Below, one piece after another: positions 1 through 8,196 of a stretch of DNA of 64,000 nt. The stretch spans positions 372,001 through 436,000 of the forward strand of contig NZ_OPYL01000003.1 in assembly GCF_900343125.1 (NCBI RefSeq). Direction: 5' to 3'. How positions within the stretch are numbered: the first letter of the stretch is position 1; each line of letters starts with the position of its first letter. The notes beneath the pieces were generated by a model that had not been told where the DNA came from, ran no database searches, and saw only the letters and a list, made by a program, of their open reading frames with translations. Position numbers and translations under genes: made by a program. The DNA is from Dysgonomonas sp. Marseille-P4361 (GTDB lineage: Bacteria > Bacteroidota > Bacteroidia > Bacteroidales > Dysgonomonadaceae).

Positions 1-2
1 TG

Positions 3-602
3 GAAACTTTAACTAGCCAGGAACTACCTGTAGAGAAGAAAGAGCTGTTCATCGATCGTGCCTATCAGCAAAGTGTCCGTCTTTCAAACTTGATAGAAGA
101 CATTACTCTTATAAGCAAGATAGAGGAAACATCAAATCAGTTCCAGCTAGAAAAAATTTATGTAGCCCAACTGATTGAAGAATTACGAATCAATCTCACA
201 GATAAATTAGAGCAGAATGATATACAATTCAATTATAAGGTCAGAGATGACCTTGCTATAAAAGGGAATTATACCCTACTCTATTCTATATTCAGAAATC
301 TGATTGATAATACAATTAGTTATGCCGGAAAACATATAGAAATAAATATCAACAACTATATGGAAGATGAGACTTATGTTTATTTCTCATATTATGATAC
401 TGGTTGCGGTGTAGACGAGCAATATCTTCCTCGCCTTTTCGAACGTTTCTATCGTGTTAACGAAGGACGTACTCGCGATACGGGAGGTTCAGGACTTGGG
501 TTATCAATTGTAAAGAATGCTGTCTTATTCCATAAAGGAAAAATTCAGGTAAAAAACAGAAAAGGAGGAGGACTAGAATTCTTCTTTACATTGAGAAAGT
601 AA
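3..602 (+). CDS. Sensor histidine kinase, C-terminal part (5' end outside window)
   Basis: The reading frame is open from the first bases, so only the last ~199 residues are present. The segment begins inside the dimerisation/phosphoacceptor helix region (the phosphorylated His is upstream) and continues into a full HATPase_c domain. Visible ATP-binding boxes are the N box (LIDNTISYAGKH), G1 (DTGCGVD), F box (LFERFYRV) and G2 (GGSGLGLSIVKN). This is the arrangement of PhoR-like two-component kinases, which autophosphorylate and pass phosphate to a response regulator, probably encoded upstream. The signal cannot be told because the sensor region is missing. A TTG at 90 could be mistaken for a start but lies within the conserved region. 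Confidence 0.9.
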   Translation, partial: ETLTSQELPVEKKELFIDRAYQQSVRLSNLIEDITLISKIEETSNQFQLEKIYVAQLIEELRINLTDKLEQNDIQFNYKVRDDLAIKGNYTLLYSIFRNLIDNTISYAGKHIEININNYMEDETYVYFSYYDTGCGVDEQYLPRLFERFYRVNEGRTRDTGGSGLGLSIVKNAVLFHKGKIQVKNRKGGGLEFFFTLRK

Positions 603-691
603 TAGATATCTATTAGTGTAAAGGCAATTTTTAGTTGTTAAACTAATCCAATCTAGGTATAACCTCTTCGAGGAACTGAAAGGATCAGACC

Positions 692-1153
692 ATGAAATTA
701 CTAAAAGATTTTAATAGGCACAGCAGATATATAGAGTTTACCAGTAAAGAACAATATTTTGATTCTTCAAGGCTATCTCCTATAATTGGATGGTTCTGCA
801 AATTTGAAAATAACTTTTCAGCTTTATACATTGAAAATGATATCCTCTATTTTTTATTTAATAACAATAAAGCTCATATATCTCCAAATATAAAAGTAGA
901 ACTTTCTCAACCATTATTGATTGATACATCTTCACCTTTAAAATTGTATCAAAGAGAATTCAATATGTATGAAAGAAAGAGCTTATTTCGAAAAAAACTA
1001 TTATTCTCGTTTAGATATATTGTTGAGGAGTTTTATCAGTTGACAATGGAAAATGAAGAAGATTTCGATTGGGGTTTATTTGTGGCCAATATAGTTAACA
1101 ACCATAAAAGGCAAAAAACAATAATTGAGCTTTTAAATAAGAAAAAAGATTGA
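692..1153 (+). CDS. Hypothetical protein, 153 aa
   Basis: An ATG-started frame of 153 residues, 90 bp after the kinase gene and on the same strand, closed by a good terminator. No signal peptide, membrane segment or motif is recognised. The protein is rich in aromatic residues and Lys/Asn, with a very basic C-terminus (NNHKRQKTI...NKKKD). It may be co-transcribed with the kinase but nothing shows a functional link. The coding pattern (A/T-rich third positions) matches its neighbours, so I take it as a real gene of unknown function. Confidence 0.6.
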   Translation: MKLLKDFNRHSRYIEFTSKEQYFDSSRLSPIIGWFCKFENNFSALYIENDILYFLFNNNKAHISPNIKVELSQPLLIDTSSPLKLYQREFNMYERKSLFRKKLLFSFRYIVEEFYQLTMENEEDFDWGLFVANIVNNHKRQKTIIELLNKKKD

Positions 1154-1176
1154 CTTAATAAATTAAAAACAAAAAA

Positions 1177-1199
1177 GGAAGCTCGTTGAGCTTCCTTTT
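1177..1199. terminator. Bidirectional terminator between hypothetical gene and ferredoxin
   Basis: GGAAGCTC-GTT-GAGCTTCC hairpin with A-run before and T-run after. It sits between convergent genes and can serve both strands. Confidence 0.8.
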
Positions 1200-1221
1200 G
1201 TATTCTTTATTACCCGAGTAG

Positions 1222-1389
1222 TTATGCTGGGTGGATTGCCTCTGTTGGACAAGCATCAGCACAAGTACCACAATCTGTACAAGTATCTGCATCTATCACG
1301 TAGATATCTCCTTCCGAAATTGCACTTACAGGACACTCGTCGATACAAGTACCACAAGCGATACAATCTTCATTAATTACGTAAGCCAT
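1222..1389 (-). CDS. 2[4Fe-4S] ferredoxin, 55 aa
   Basis: A small gene below usual ORF size limits. The 55-residue product starts MAYVINEDCIACGTC and holds two classic CxxCxxCxxxCP clusters (CIACGTCIDECP and CTDCGTCADACP), so it should bind two [4Fe-4S] clusters. Bacterial ferredoxins of this type are cytoplasmic low-potential electron carriers for oxidoreductases such as the 2-oxoacid:ferredoxin oxidoreductase also encoded in this window (37.3-40.2 kb); that pairing is inference. It is monocistronic with its own promoter (about 40 bp upstream of the ATG) and converges on the gene at 692. An overlapping plus-strand frame is only its shadow. Confidence 0.95.
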   Translation of the reverse strand: MAYVINEDCIACGTCIDECPVSAISEGDIYVIDADTCTDCGTCADACPTEAIHPA

Positions 1390-1427
1390 GATTCTAGTTT
1401 TTTAATATTATTACTAACTTTGATACG

Positions 1428-1459
1428 CAAATATAGATAGTTTTTTGATTCATCCAAAA
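1428..1459 (-). promoter_or_regulatory. Bacteroidetes-type promoter of the ferredoxin gene
   Basis: On the minus strand, a -33 TTTTGG and a -7 box TATATTTG are separated by 19 bp (TTG to TA), matching the TTG/TAnnTTTG pattern of Bacteroidota primary sigma factor. It lies about 40 bp upstream of the ferredoxin ATG. Confidence 0.65.
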
Positions 1460-1683
1460 TTCACTTTATTAGATAATATAGATTACGATATTACTTTTAT
1501 CTATAACCCTATAAACATAGAATTATAAACAGATATAGAACAGCTTGTTAGGATGAAAGTAGAGGTGAGCAAAAAAAATAGACAATACGCTATTTTATAT
1601 TCGATCTAAGTAATATCAACGTAAAACAAAATAAAAAAACGATTGTAACGTTTTATAAATAACCTAAATAAACATTTACAGCA

Positions 1684-2400
1684 TTGAAAAAAGGAACAAA
1701 ACATATTATATATTTCTTCTTGACTTTTTTTATTTTCTCGACATATACAAATGCTCAATATAAAAAGCCCAAGAATCAACCTTTTGCAGATCAAAAACTG
1801 TATCATCTAGGGTTTTCGGTAGGATTGAATGCTCAGGATTTAATTTTATCTCATTCCGGCTTTGTAGGAGAAAACAAAGAGGCATGGTTTACCGAGATAC
1901 CTTCTTATTCTGTAGGGTTTAATGTAGGTATCGTAGGAGACCGATATATAAACGAATACCTCAACCTCAGACTGGCTCCTACCCTTTATTTCGGAGAAAG
2001 ACGATTTATATTTAAAGAACAAAAGACAAAGGAAGAATATAGCTTCAATATGCGAAGCAATTATATGACAATCCCCTTACTACTTAAAATAAGCGCTCCT
2101 AGATCTGGCAACTACAGACCATACCTATTGGCTGGAGGATATACAGCAATTGATATCAGCACAAAGAAAGATCAAGCTTTACGATTCAATAGCGTTGATT
2201 ATGGGTTGGAATTTGGCATCGGATGTAACTTCTATTTTCCTCTGTTTAAATTATGCCCCGAATTAAAGTTCTCTTTAGGGTTAGTTGACCTTGTAAAAAA
2301 AGACAGATCTGACCTTACGGACAAAGACCTGCTAAAATATACTCAAGCAATATCTTCTGGAAAATCCAGAATGATATCTTTAGTTTTCAATTTCGAATAA
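1684..2400 (+). CDS. porT: PorT-like outer-membrane beta-barrel protein, 238 aa
   Basis: A signal peptide (about residues 1-24, hydrophobic FFLTFFIFSTYTNA then Gln) precedes alternating beta strands ending in an aromatic residue (VFNFE), the hallmark of an outer-membrane barrel. Segments such as YHLGFSVGLNAQDL and LRLAPTLYFGERRF resemble the PorT/SprT family needed for type IX secretion and, in Flavobacteria, gliding. The only start after the upstream in-frame stop at 1669 is TTG at 1684. No other type IX component is nearby, so the role is assigned by family resemblance only; a generic PorT-family barrel of another function is possible. Confidence 0.65.
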   Translation: MKKGTKHIIYFFLTFFIFSTYTNAQYKKPKNQPFADQKLYHLGFSVGLNAQDLILSHSGFVGENKEAWFTEIPSYSVGFNVGIVGDRYINEYLNLRLAPTLYFGERRFIFKEQKTKEEYSFNMRSNYMTIPLLLKISAPRSGNYRPYLLAGGYTAIDISTKKDQALRFNSVDYGLEFGIGCNFYFPLFKLCPELKFSLGLVDLVKKDRSDLTDKDLLKYTQAISSGKSRMISLVFNFE

Positions 2401-2415
2401 TAAAATTATTATCGC

Positions 2416-3495
2416 TTACAATAAAAAGGCTCTATCTTTCTTGCTCATCAGATAGTAGTCCAGTATTGTCATCGCAGCCATAGCCTCTACAATCGGCACC
2501 GCTCTAGGCAAGACACATGCATCGTGACGACCTCTAGCTTTTAAGTCTACATACTCACCGTTTTTATCCACAGTATCTTGATGCATTAGGATAGTTGCAA
2601 CAGGCTTAAAAGCTACTCTAAAATAGATATCTTGCCCGTTAGAGATTCCGCCTTGTATTCCTCCTGAATGGTTTGTTCGAGTAGAAATTTTACCATTATC
2701 GTTATAGAATACATCATTCACCTCCGATCCCCGATGATTGACATCGAATCCATCTCCATACTCAAAACCTTTCACAGCATTGATGCTTAACATCGCACCG
2801 CCTAATGCTGCATGTAGTTTTCCAAAAACAGGTTCACCCAGTCCTACAGGAGCTCCTTTTATTATACATGTAATAACACCTCCGATAGTATCTCCCTTCG
2901 ACTTAACTTCTTGAATAAGTTCTATCATTTCGTTGGCTTTCTCCATATCAGGGCATCTCACAGGAGTAGTTTCAATCAGAGAAAGGTCATAGTCAGTATA
3001 GGATTTCTCCAGTTTTATCCCTCCCACTTGCGAAGTATAAGCAACAATATCCACACCAATTTGTCTCAGCGCTAACTTAGCCAATGCTCCGGCTACACAA
3101 CGAGCTATAGTCTCTCTTGCCGACGAGCGTCCTCCACCTCTATGGTCGCGGACTCCATATTTTTGAGTATAAGTAAAATCAGCATGAGAAGGTCTGTACA
3201 CCTCTCTCAAATTATCATAGTCTGACGAATGCTGATTGTTATTTCTAATCACGAATCCAATTGGGACTCCGGTTGTTTCACCTTCAAAAACACCGGATAG
3301 AAATTCTACTTCATCAGCTTCTTTCCTTGGTGTTGTTATTTTAGATTGTCCGGGACGACGGCGATTCAACTCATTTTGTATAAAATCCATATCTACAGCT
3401 ATGCCTGCTGGGCAACCATCTATTACTCCACCGATAGCTACACCATGAGATTCTCCGTATGAGGTCAGTCTGAAAATATTTCCAAAAGTATTCAT
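2416..3495 (-). CDS. aroC: Chorismate synthase
   Basis: Converts 5-enolpyruvylshikimate-3-phosphate to chorismate, the last common step of aromatic amino acid synthesis, with reduced FMN. The N-terminus [18 protein letters not shown] and the family signatures [27 protein letters not shown] and [13 protein letters not shown] are present. At 359 aa the length is normal. A longer frame begins at TTG 3504, but the family start MNTFG is the ATG at 3495, so I use that. It is a single gene converging on the PorT-like gene; the two stops are only 15 bp apart. Confidence 0.97.
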   Translation of the reverse strand: MNTFGNIFRLTSYGESHGVAIGGVIDGCPAGIAVDMDFIQNELNRRRPGQSKITTPRKEADEVEFLSGVFEGETTGVPIGFVIRNNNQHSSDYDNLREVYRPSHADFTYTQKYGVRDHRGGGRSSARETIARCVAGALAKLALRQIGVDIVAYTSQVGGIKLEKSYTDYDLSLIETTPVRCPDMEKANEMIELIQEVKSKGDTIGGVITCIIKGAPVGLGEPVFGKLHAALGGAMLSINAVKGFEYGDGFDVNHRGSEVNDVFYNDNGKISTRTNHSGGIQGGISNGQDIYFRVAFKPVATILMHQDTVDKNGEYVDLKARGRHDACVLPRAVPIVEAMAAMTILDYYLMSKKDRAFLL

Positions 3496-3726
3496 TTGTT
3501 TCAAGCTTTATGTTTTACAAATTTACATCAAAATATTGGATCTATACTTATTTTGATATTTTTTACAGTTTTATCTTACCCTTCTGCGATTAAACCATCA
3601 ATTAGATTGCAACCTCTATTTCTATTTAATACAATTTAAAATGTTTTTTTAGATTTTATTGCTAAATTTGTATTTCAGAATAAAAGACTGACTCGTGTTT
3701 TTTCACATAAAACAAGGTTAAACGGA

Positions 3727-5220
3727 ATGAGAATAATAAAATCCTATTTCAGCCTTTTTGTACTTTTCACTATATGCATCATATCCCTGAATGCCCAAGA
3801 GATAGATACTACAAGGGCTAAAGGAGACAGCTTGTTAAATAAGATAACAAACATTGATGCTAAACTGAAGAAAATATCTACAAAAGATACAACTAAAGGT
3901 TTTTCTGCTCCATTGGTAATTGATACAGCTTACCTCAACGATATACTAGAAGAGAGTATGAAACCCCTTCGTGATGAAAATGGCTTATTGCTTTTTGATC
4001 ACGAGTGGACTCCATTTGATGCGAATGTATCTTTCAGAGATACAGTTATACTTGAGCCAGCTTTCCTTCCCGTAGTATTTGATGGTAAGATCATCCCTTC
4101 TGATCTTAAATTTGAAAAGAAAGATAGTGTTAAGCGCAATAATGAATTCCGTTTAATATCTCCCGACCAAACTTTTGAAAAAGATTTAGAAAAAGTCGAT
4201 CAGATCCAAAATATACGACGCAAATATTACATGGCCAATCCGCAGAAAGTAAAACTTAATGCGCTTGAATTTGGAGAAGGTCCTGTTATAAAACAAGATA
4301 TTGTTAAAAAGAAAAGTCCTTTCGAAGAATTGCTTTCGGCCGATAATACCATTGATATTGCGGCTCCTAACATCGAGAAAACAAGCATAAAATCAATCTA
4401 TTGGATAAAAAATGGATCGCATAGATTAGACTTGAGTCAACATAATTTTTCGGAACATTGGCCTGGAGATAATAATTTCAATCTCTACAGTGAACATAAG
4501 ATCAATTTAAATTATAAAAAACAAAAAGTATATTGGAACAATCTTATCGAATGGCGTTTAAGTCTTCAACGAATGAAGCCTAAAGAAGAAGATGACTCCA
4601 AAAGAAAAGATATTAATGTTTTAGATGATCTTTTGAGAACATATAGCACATTTGGTATAGAAGCTTTCAAGAACTGGTCGTATTCATCCAACTTGGAACT
4701 AAAGACTCCTCTTTTTAATAAATTTAGTGGGGATACACGTCAAAGAGCTTTTCTTTCTCCTTTTGAGTTAAATCTCGGAGTAGGTATGACATATAATAAA
4801 GAAATCGTTTCTAAAATAGACAAATATAGAAAGTTTAATATAAGTATCAATCTTCCTGTATTATCTTTGAATTATAAGAATGTTAGAAGTGACGAAGTTA
4901 ATGTAGGGCAATTTGGTATAGAAGAAGGTTACAGTTCTAAACTTGATTATGGTTCTACCTTCAATATAAATATGTCTTATAGCCGTAATAGATATACTAA
5001 TTTCACATCTAGAGTACACTATTTCACCAATTATGACAGAGTATATATGGAATGGGAAAACTCTTTAAACTTCAAGTTAAATAGTTATTTTACGACTTCT
5101 CTATATTTTTATTTAAAATTTGATGATGCTGTAGGAGGAAGAAATCAATCTACAGATAGATGGGCAAGATATCTTTCATATTACCAACGGCTAGGTTTTG
5201 GCTTGTATTATAATTGGTAA
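3727..5220 (+). CDS. DUF3078 domain-containing secreted protein, 497 aa
   Basis: The signal peptide (about residues 1-23, LFTICIISLNA then Gln) precedes a long charged linker with many Lys/Asp residues. The C-terminal half (from about residue 210) is beta-rich with repeated aromatic strands (WNNLIEWRLSLQRM, YYQRLGFGLYYNW), typical of the DUF3078 outer-membrane family of Bacteroidota. Function is unknown; the terminal aromatic residue suggests barrel insertion in the outer membrane. A TAAATTTG box lies about 55 bp upstream of the ATG. It is followed by a terminator and appears monocistronic. Confidence 0.75.
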   Translation: MRIIKSYFSLFVLFTICIISLNAQEIDTTRAKGDSLLNKITNIDAKLKKISTKDTTKGFSAPLVIDTAYLNDILEESMKPLRDENGLLLFDHEWTPFDANVSFRDTVILEPAFLPVVFDGKIIPSDLKFEKKDSVKRNNEFRLISPDQTFEKDLEKVDQIQNIRRKYYMANPQKVKLNALEFGEGPVIKQDIVKKKSPFEELLSADNTIDIAAPNIEKTSIKSIYWIKNGSHRLDLSQHNFSEHWPGDNNFNLYSEHKINLNYKKQKVYWNNLIEWRLSLQRMKPKEEDDSKRKDINVLDDLLRTYSTFGIEAFKNWSYSSNLELKTPLFNKFSGDTRQRAFLSPFELNLGVGMTYNKEIVSKIDKYRKFNISINLPVLSLNYKNVRSDEVNVGQFGIEEGYSSKLDYGSTFNINMSYSRNRYTNFTSRVHYFTNYDRVYMEWENSLNFKLNSYFTTSLYFYLKFDDAVGGRNQSTDRWARYLSYYQRLGFGLYYNW

Positions 5221-5260
5221 CCCCACTACCGACAACAATCTACTAATCAATCTATAATAA

Positions 5261-5299
5261 AAAGAGGATAAAATAAATACTAATTTTATCCTCTTTTTA
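5261..5299. terminator. Terminator after the DUF3078 gene
   Basis: Long A/T stem with GAGGATAAAA pairing to TTTTATCCTC, loop of about 8 nt, then T5. It separates the protein gene from the tRNA. Confidence 0.8.
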
Positions 5300-5343
5300 T
5301 TTGGATTGTAATATTAAATTTCATACTTTTGCACTCGTTATAT

Positions 5344-5415
5344 CGCGGGATGGAGCAGTGGTAGCTCGCCAGGCTCATAACCTGGAGGTCGTCGGTTCGA
5401 ATCCGGCTTCCGCAA
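5344..5415 (+). tRNA. Initiator tRNA-fMet (CAT)
   Basis: Cloverleaf with anticodon loop CTCATAA. The C1 x A72 mismatch at the end of the acceptor stem (CGCGGGA ... TTCCGCA) and the A11-T24 pair in the D stem (GAGC...GCTC) mark the initiator rather than elongator Met. The anticodon stem is CCAGG/CCTGG, so two rather than three of the usual G-C pairs sit next to the loop. The 3' CCA is not encoded (the DNA reads CTA after the discriminator A). Confidence 0.93.
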
Positions 5416-5425
5416 CTAGAAAGAA

Positions 5426-5453
5426 AAGCAATCTCAAATGAGGTTGCTTTTTT
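5426..5453. terminator. Terminator after tRNA-fMet
   Basis: AAGCAATCTC-AAAT-GAGGTTGCTT hairpin followed by a T run. It also ends the convergent minus-strand gene. Confidence 0.75.
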
Positions 5454-5467
5454 GTTTATCAATTGAT

Positions 5468-5926
5468 TCATTTATTTTTGCTAGATGCTTTCTTTTTCAA
5501 TATTTTCATATAAAAATTCGCATCTCGCAGGAATTTAGACCAATAATAGATAACTGCATCATATCCTCCATTTTGGGACTTCTGCTCTTCATTGAATAAA
5601 ACAATGTTTGCAGAAGTATTTGATTCGTTTCTTGAAAATCGGCCTTTTTCACTCTCAAAATAATCTTTCTTGCTTTCCATATGCCCAGAAGATATAAAAA
5701 AGGCAACCTTCTTATTTGTAAAATCAAAGTTTCCGCGCTCTCTTCCAAATAATATATTGAAGTATTCTGCTTCATATTTGTTGAGGAGATAACTGTCATT
5801 GATTCCCATGCTGTCCAACTTACTAATCAAATATTTATTTTGTACAGAATCCTTAGTTAGCTCATATTGAGCATAAGAGTATAAGTTTACAAAAATTAGA
5901 ATAGAGGTGATAAATATTCTTTTCAT
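5468..5926 (-). CDS. Hypothetical secreted protein, 152 aa
   Basis: The protein begins MKRIFITSILIFVNLYSYAQ, a clear signal peptide cut after YA, so it is exported. The mature part has a patch FDFTNKKVAFFISSGHMESKKDYFE and ends in a Lys-rich tail. No family is recognised. A longer frame starts at 5983 but would overlap the upstream gene by 16 bp and bury the signal peptide, so I chose the ATG at 5926. It is the last of a run of small minus-strand genes (5.4-7.3 kb). Confidence 0.6.
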   Translation of the reverse strand: MKRIFITSILIFVNLYSYAQYELTKDSVQNKYLISKLDSMGINDSYLLNKYEAEYFNILFGRERGNFDFTNKKVAFFISSGHMESKKDYFESEKGRFSRNESNTSANIVLFNEEQKSQNGGYDAVIYYWSKFLRDANFYMKILKKKASSKNK

Positions 5927-5967
5927 AAGTGATATTTTTTGAAAATCTACTAAAAAAATAAATGACT

Positions 5968-6324
5968 TTATAATTCTTCCCATCCATTATTTTGAGGGTC
6001 ATACTTAGCAAATCCCCCTGTATCAGTAAATTCTGAAGCAGTCATGTTTATTTCAAATATACCTTCTCCTGTTGATGAGAAATATAGAGCATAGTCAGAG
6101 AGCAATACATTGATGCCCTCATCTTCGCTGAATTTGAAATGAATCCCATACTCACCTTCTCTATCGATAATATATTTGTACTTCAAAAGACGAGAAATTA
6201 AATATTCTTTTTGTTTATCTGTGAAAGGAAGCAAATTTTCTTTTTTCTCAAAAAAATCTCTATCTACTGACAGTTGCTCCATTTCCTTAACTTCTTTTCT
6301 ATATACATGAATATCGTAGCTCAT
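5968..6324 (-). CDS. Hypothetical protein, 118 aa
   Basis: Starts MSYDIHVYRKEVKEME and has no signal peptide or membrane segment; likely cytoplasmic and acidic. The order of short strands (YGIHFKFSEDEGINVLLSDYALYFSST) and the polar C-terminus (FAKYDPQNNGWEEL) are reminiscent of small immunity-type proteins, but I cannot name a family and do not assign one. It is 41 bp upstream of the secreted protein gene and may share its mRNA. Confidence 0.55.
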   Translation of the reverse strand: MSYDIHVYRKEVKEMEQLSVDRDFFEKKENLLPFTDKQKEYLISRLLKYKYIIDREGEYGIHFKFSEDEGINVLLSDYALYFSSTGEGIFEINMTASEFTDTGGFAKYDPQNNGWEEL

Positions 6325-6398
6325 GATTTCAACTTTTGTAAGTCACTGTATTTATTACCAAATCACAATAAATTATTCTAAATCACCATCCCCTTATA

Positions 6399-6675
6399 CT
6401 ATTGAGGAATATAAAGCTCAGCTTTCCAGCATTTTGGACAAATATAAATATCAAAACTCTCTCGGTTAACAAAAGCTTCTAACAGGTTTCCTAAAAGACC
6501 GTATTTAGTACCCTCATGAAACTTATAATTACCAGAATATATTAGTTTAATATCACATCTAAGACAGTTGATATTTCGCTCTATTTCTGACATCTCGCTG
6601 ATCTCTATAATTTCATTTTGGGCAAAACTCAAAACCTTCTTCAATACCAGCATTACAATTTGGACAATTTTTCAT
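6399..6675 (-). pseudogene. Zinc-ribbon protein gene broken by a frameshift
   Basis: Two frames make one plausible protein. From ATG 6675 the first frame reads MKNCPNCNAGIEEGFEFCPK and hits TGA at 6615-6613, exactly where a fourth zinc-ribbon Cys (TGT/TGC) is expected. Downstream, the +1 frame continues without interruption as NEIIEISEMSEIERNINCLRCD... to TAG/TAA near 6399 and holds a second pair of CxxC motifs (CLRC and CPKC). A 5-base deletion between AATG repeats would explain the break; sequencing error or a programmed shift are alternatives. Intact, the product would be about 105 aa, cytoplasmic, function unknown. Confidence 0.6.
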
Positions 6676-6764
6676 TATATGTATTTTTTTTAAATTCATG
6701 TTTCAAAGACAACAGTTATCATAGTCATTTCTCCAACTATAAATAAAAACAGCAACTAAAAAGA

Positions 6765-7274
6765 TTATTCTAGTCTTGTTAATTTATCTAGTTCTTTTAA
6801 TAAAGCAGGAAACCGATAAGCGCCACTCATACGCTCAATATTCCTTGTTGCGACATCCAGATCTAACCCAACAGTCGTAATATATAGAGGATTGGAGCTT
6901 TTACCTCGCAATAAGGATCTTTTATTTTCGACAATAGATGCAAAATTTGTTTTAGCAACCCCTATTATAGGAATTTTCTCTCCCAATGCTTTGTAGAGAT
7001 GCCCTCCTAATCCTAACCTATTATTATCATCCAAAAACACATATCCGTCTACTATAATACATTCGATATCACTTTGATTCAGATTCATTTTTTGCAAGAG
7101 ACTCAAAATACAAGGCAACTCCCTCCGATAAAATTCTCCTGGCGGATATTCTTCTACATTTTCTTTGATTTCTGAAAAGAAATCAGAAATTGAGTCATCG
7201 CTCCAGTCTGCAAATATAACACAAACTGTCTTCGCTCTATTTTCTGTATAGTAAGTATCAAAAGCGAGTATCAT
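6765..7274 (-). CDS. Endonuclease V-like protein, 169 aa
   Basis: The core of the Nfi/endonuclease V fold is visible: strand MILAFDTYY with an acidic residue, YPPGEFYRRELPCIL (the PG..x.RE motif), IIVDGYVFLDDNNRLGLGGHL (the LVDG-x-G/..HLG motif) and IPIIGVAKTNF. Endonuclease V cleaves DNA or RNA next to deaminated bases such as inosine. This protein is clearly shorter than the ~220 aa of E. coli Nfi, lacking the extended N-terminus and part of the C-terminus, so activity is uncertain. It lies alone between the small accessory genes and carbonic anhydrase. Confidence 0.75.
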   Translation of the reverse strand: MILAFDTYYTENRAKTVCVIFADWSDDSISDFFSEIKENVEEYPPGEFYRRELPCILSLLQKMNLNQSDIECIIVDGYVFLDDNNRLGLGGHLYKALGEKIPIIGVAKTNFASIVENKRSLLRGKSSNPLYITTVGLDLDVATRNIERMSGAYRFPALLKELDKLTRLE

Positions 7275-7344
7275 ATTATTTCGACAAATTATCTATAACG
7301 ATTCTTCTACTTAAGCAGAGGCATAAATATAATCCACAAACAGT

Positions 7345-8001
7345 CTATTTACTTGCCTTTCCTGTAATATTGTATGTCTTTTTAATTTTCTTTAGTTCTC
7401 CTTCAAAATCAATACGGAGATCATGCAGCTGAGCATCATTTATATCAAATACCCATCCTGCAACTCTTGGATAGCCATTCTCGTGAAAAGACCGTTGAAC
7501 TTCTGTCGTCTTTATCACATTGAGACATTGTTCATAAGTGTTTATTTCCACAAGACGACGAAGTCTGGCTTCTTCATCCTCAATAATGTCTAATTCATCT
7601 TGATGGAGACGATACACATCACGAATAGAGCGCAACCAGGGGTTAAGTATACCATAATCTAAATGCTCCATAGCTGCTTTTACACCGCCACAACCATAGT
7701 GTCCGCAAACTATTATAAATTTAACCTTCAGATATTCTACGGCATAATTGATTACAGAAAGAGCGTTCAAATCTGTAGCTATCACCATATTGGCAATGTT
7801 ACGATGAATAAAAACCTCCCCAGGTTTCAAACCCATTACTTGATTAGGATGCACTCTACTATCCGAGCATCCAATATATAGAAAATCAGGATGTTGATCA
7901 GCAACCAATAATTTAAACAGTCCTGGATTATCTACTTTATTTTTCTCAATCCACTGTTTATTGGCTTCGAATATCTTGTCATATTTTTCTTGATCTGTCA
8001 T
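7345..8001 (-). CDS. can: Beta-class carbonic anhydrase, 218 aa
   Basis: Interconverts CO2 and bicarbonate in the cytoplasm. Zinc ligands are in place: Cys45-Ser-Asp47-Ser-Arg49 (GCSDSRV), His101 and Cys104 (VCGHYGCGG). HRNIANMV and the C-terminal VAGWVFDINDAQLHDL are also typical. The length is normal for the family. It is monocistronic; a short inverted repeat (TTGGATA...TATCCAA, about 8040-8066) lies in the intergenic region before the next divergent gene. Confidence 0.95.
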   Translation of the reverse strand: MTDQEKYDKIFEANKQWIEKNKVDNPGLFKLLVADQHPDFLYIGCSDSRVHPNQVMGLKPGEVFIHRNIANMVIATDLNALSVINYAVEYLKVKFIIVCGHYGCGGVKAAMEHLDYGILNPWLRSIRDVYRLHQDELDIIEDEEARLRRLVEINTYEQCLNVIKTTEVQRSFHENGYPRVAGWVFDINDAQLHDLRIDFEGELKKIKKTYNITGKASK

Positions 8002-8196
8002 CTTTATAAACTTTTAATGAACAGGTAAAGATAATATTTGTTGGATAAATTACTAGTTATTCTATCCAATCCTAAGATCAAAGTGATAGAAAATCAACAT
8101 AGCAATTAAGATATCTTCTGTTTTTCATATCCTTATATATTCAAAATTCATTACTTTTGAAAAAACATCAGAAAACTGAATAAAAATACCTTATCT

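Noticed and set aside
1231-1440. Cys/Thr-rich plus-strand frame of 69 codons
   Set aside because: It is the antisense of the 2[4Fe-4S] ferredoxin gene, whose motifs are unmistakable on the minus strand.
5927-5983. Longer start for the secreted protein at 5468
   Set aside because: It would overlap the upstream gene and place a hydrophobic signal peptide 19 residues inside the protein.
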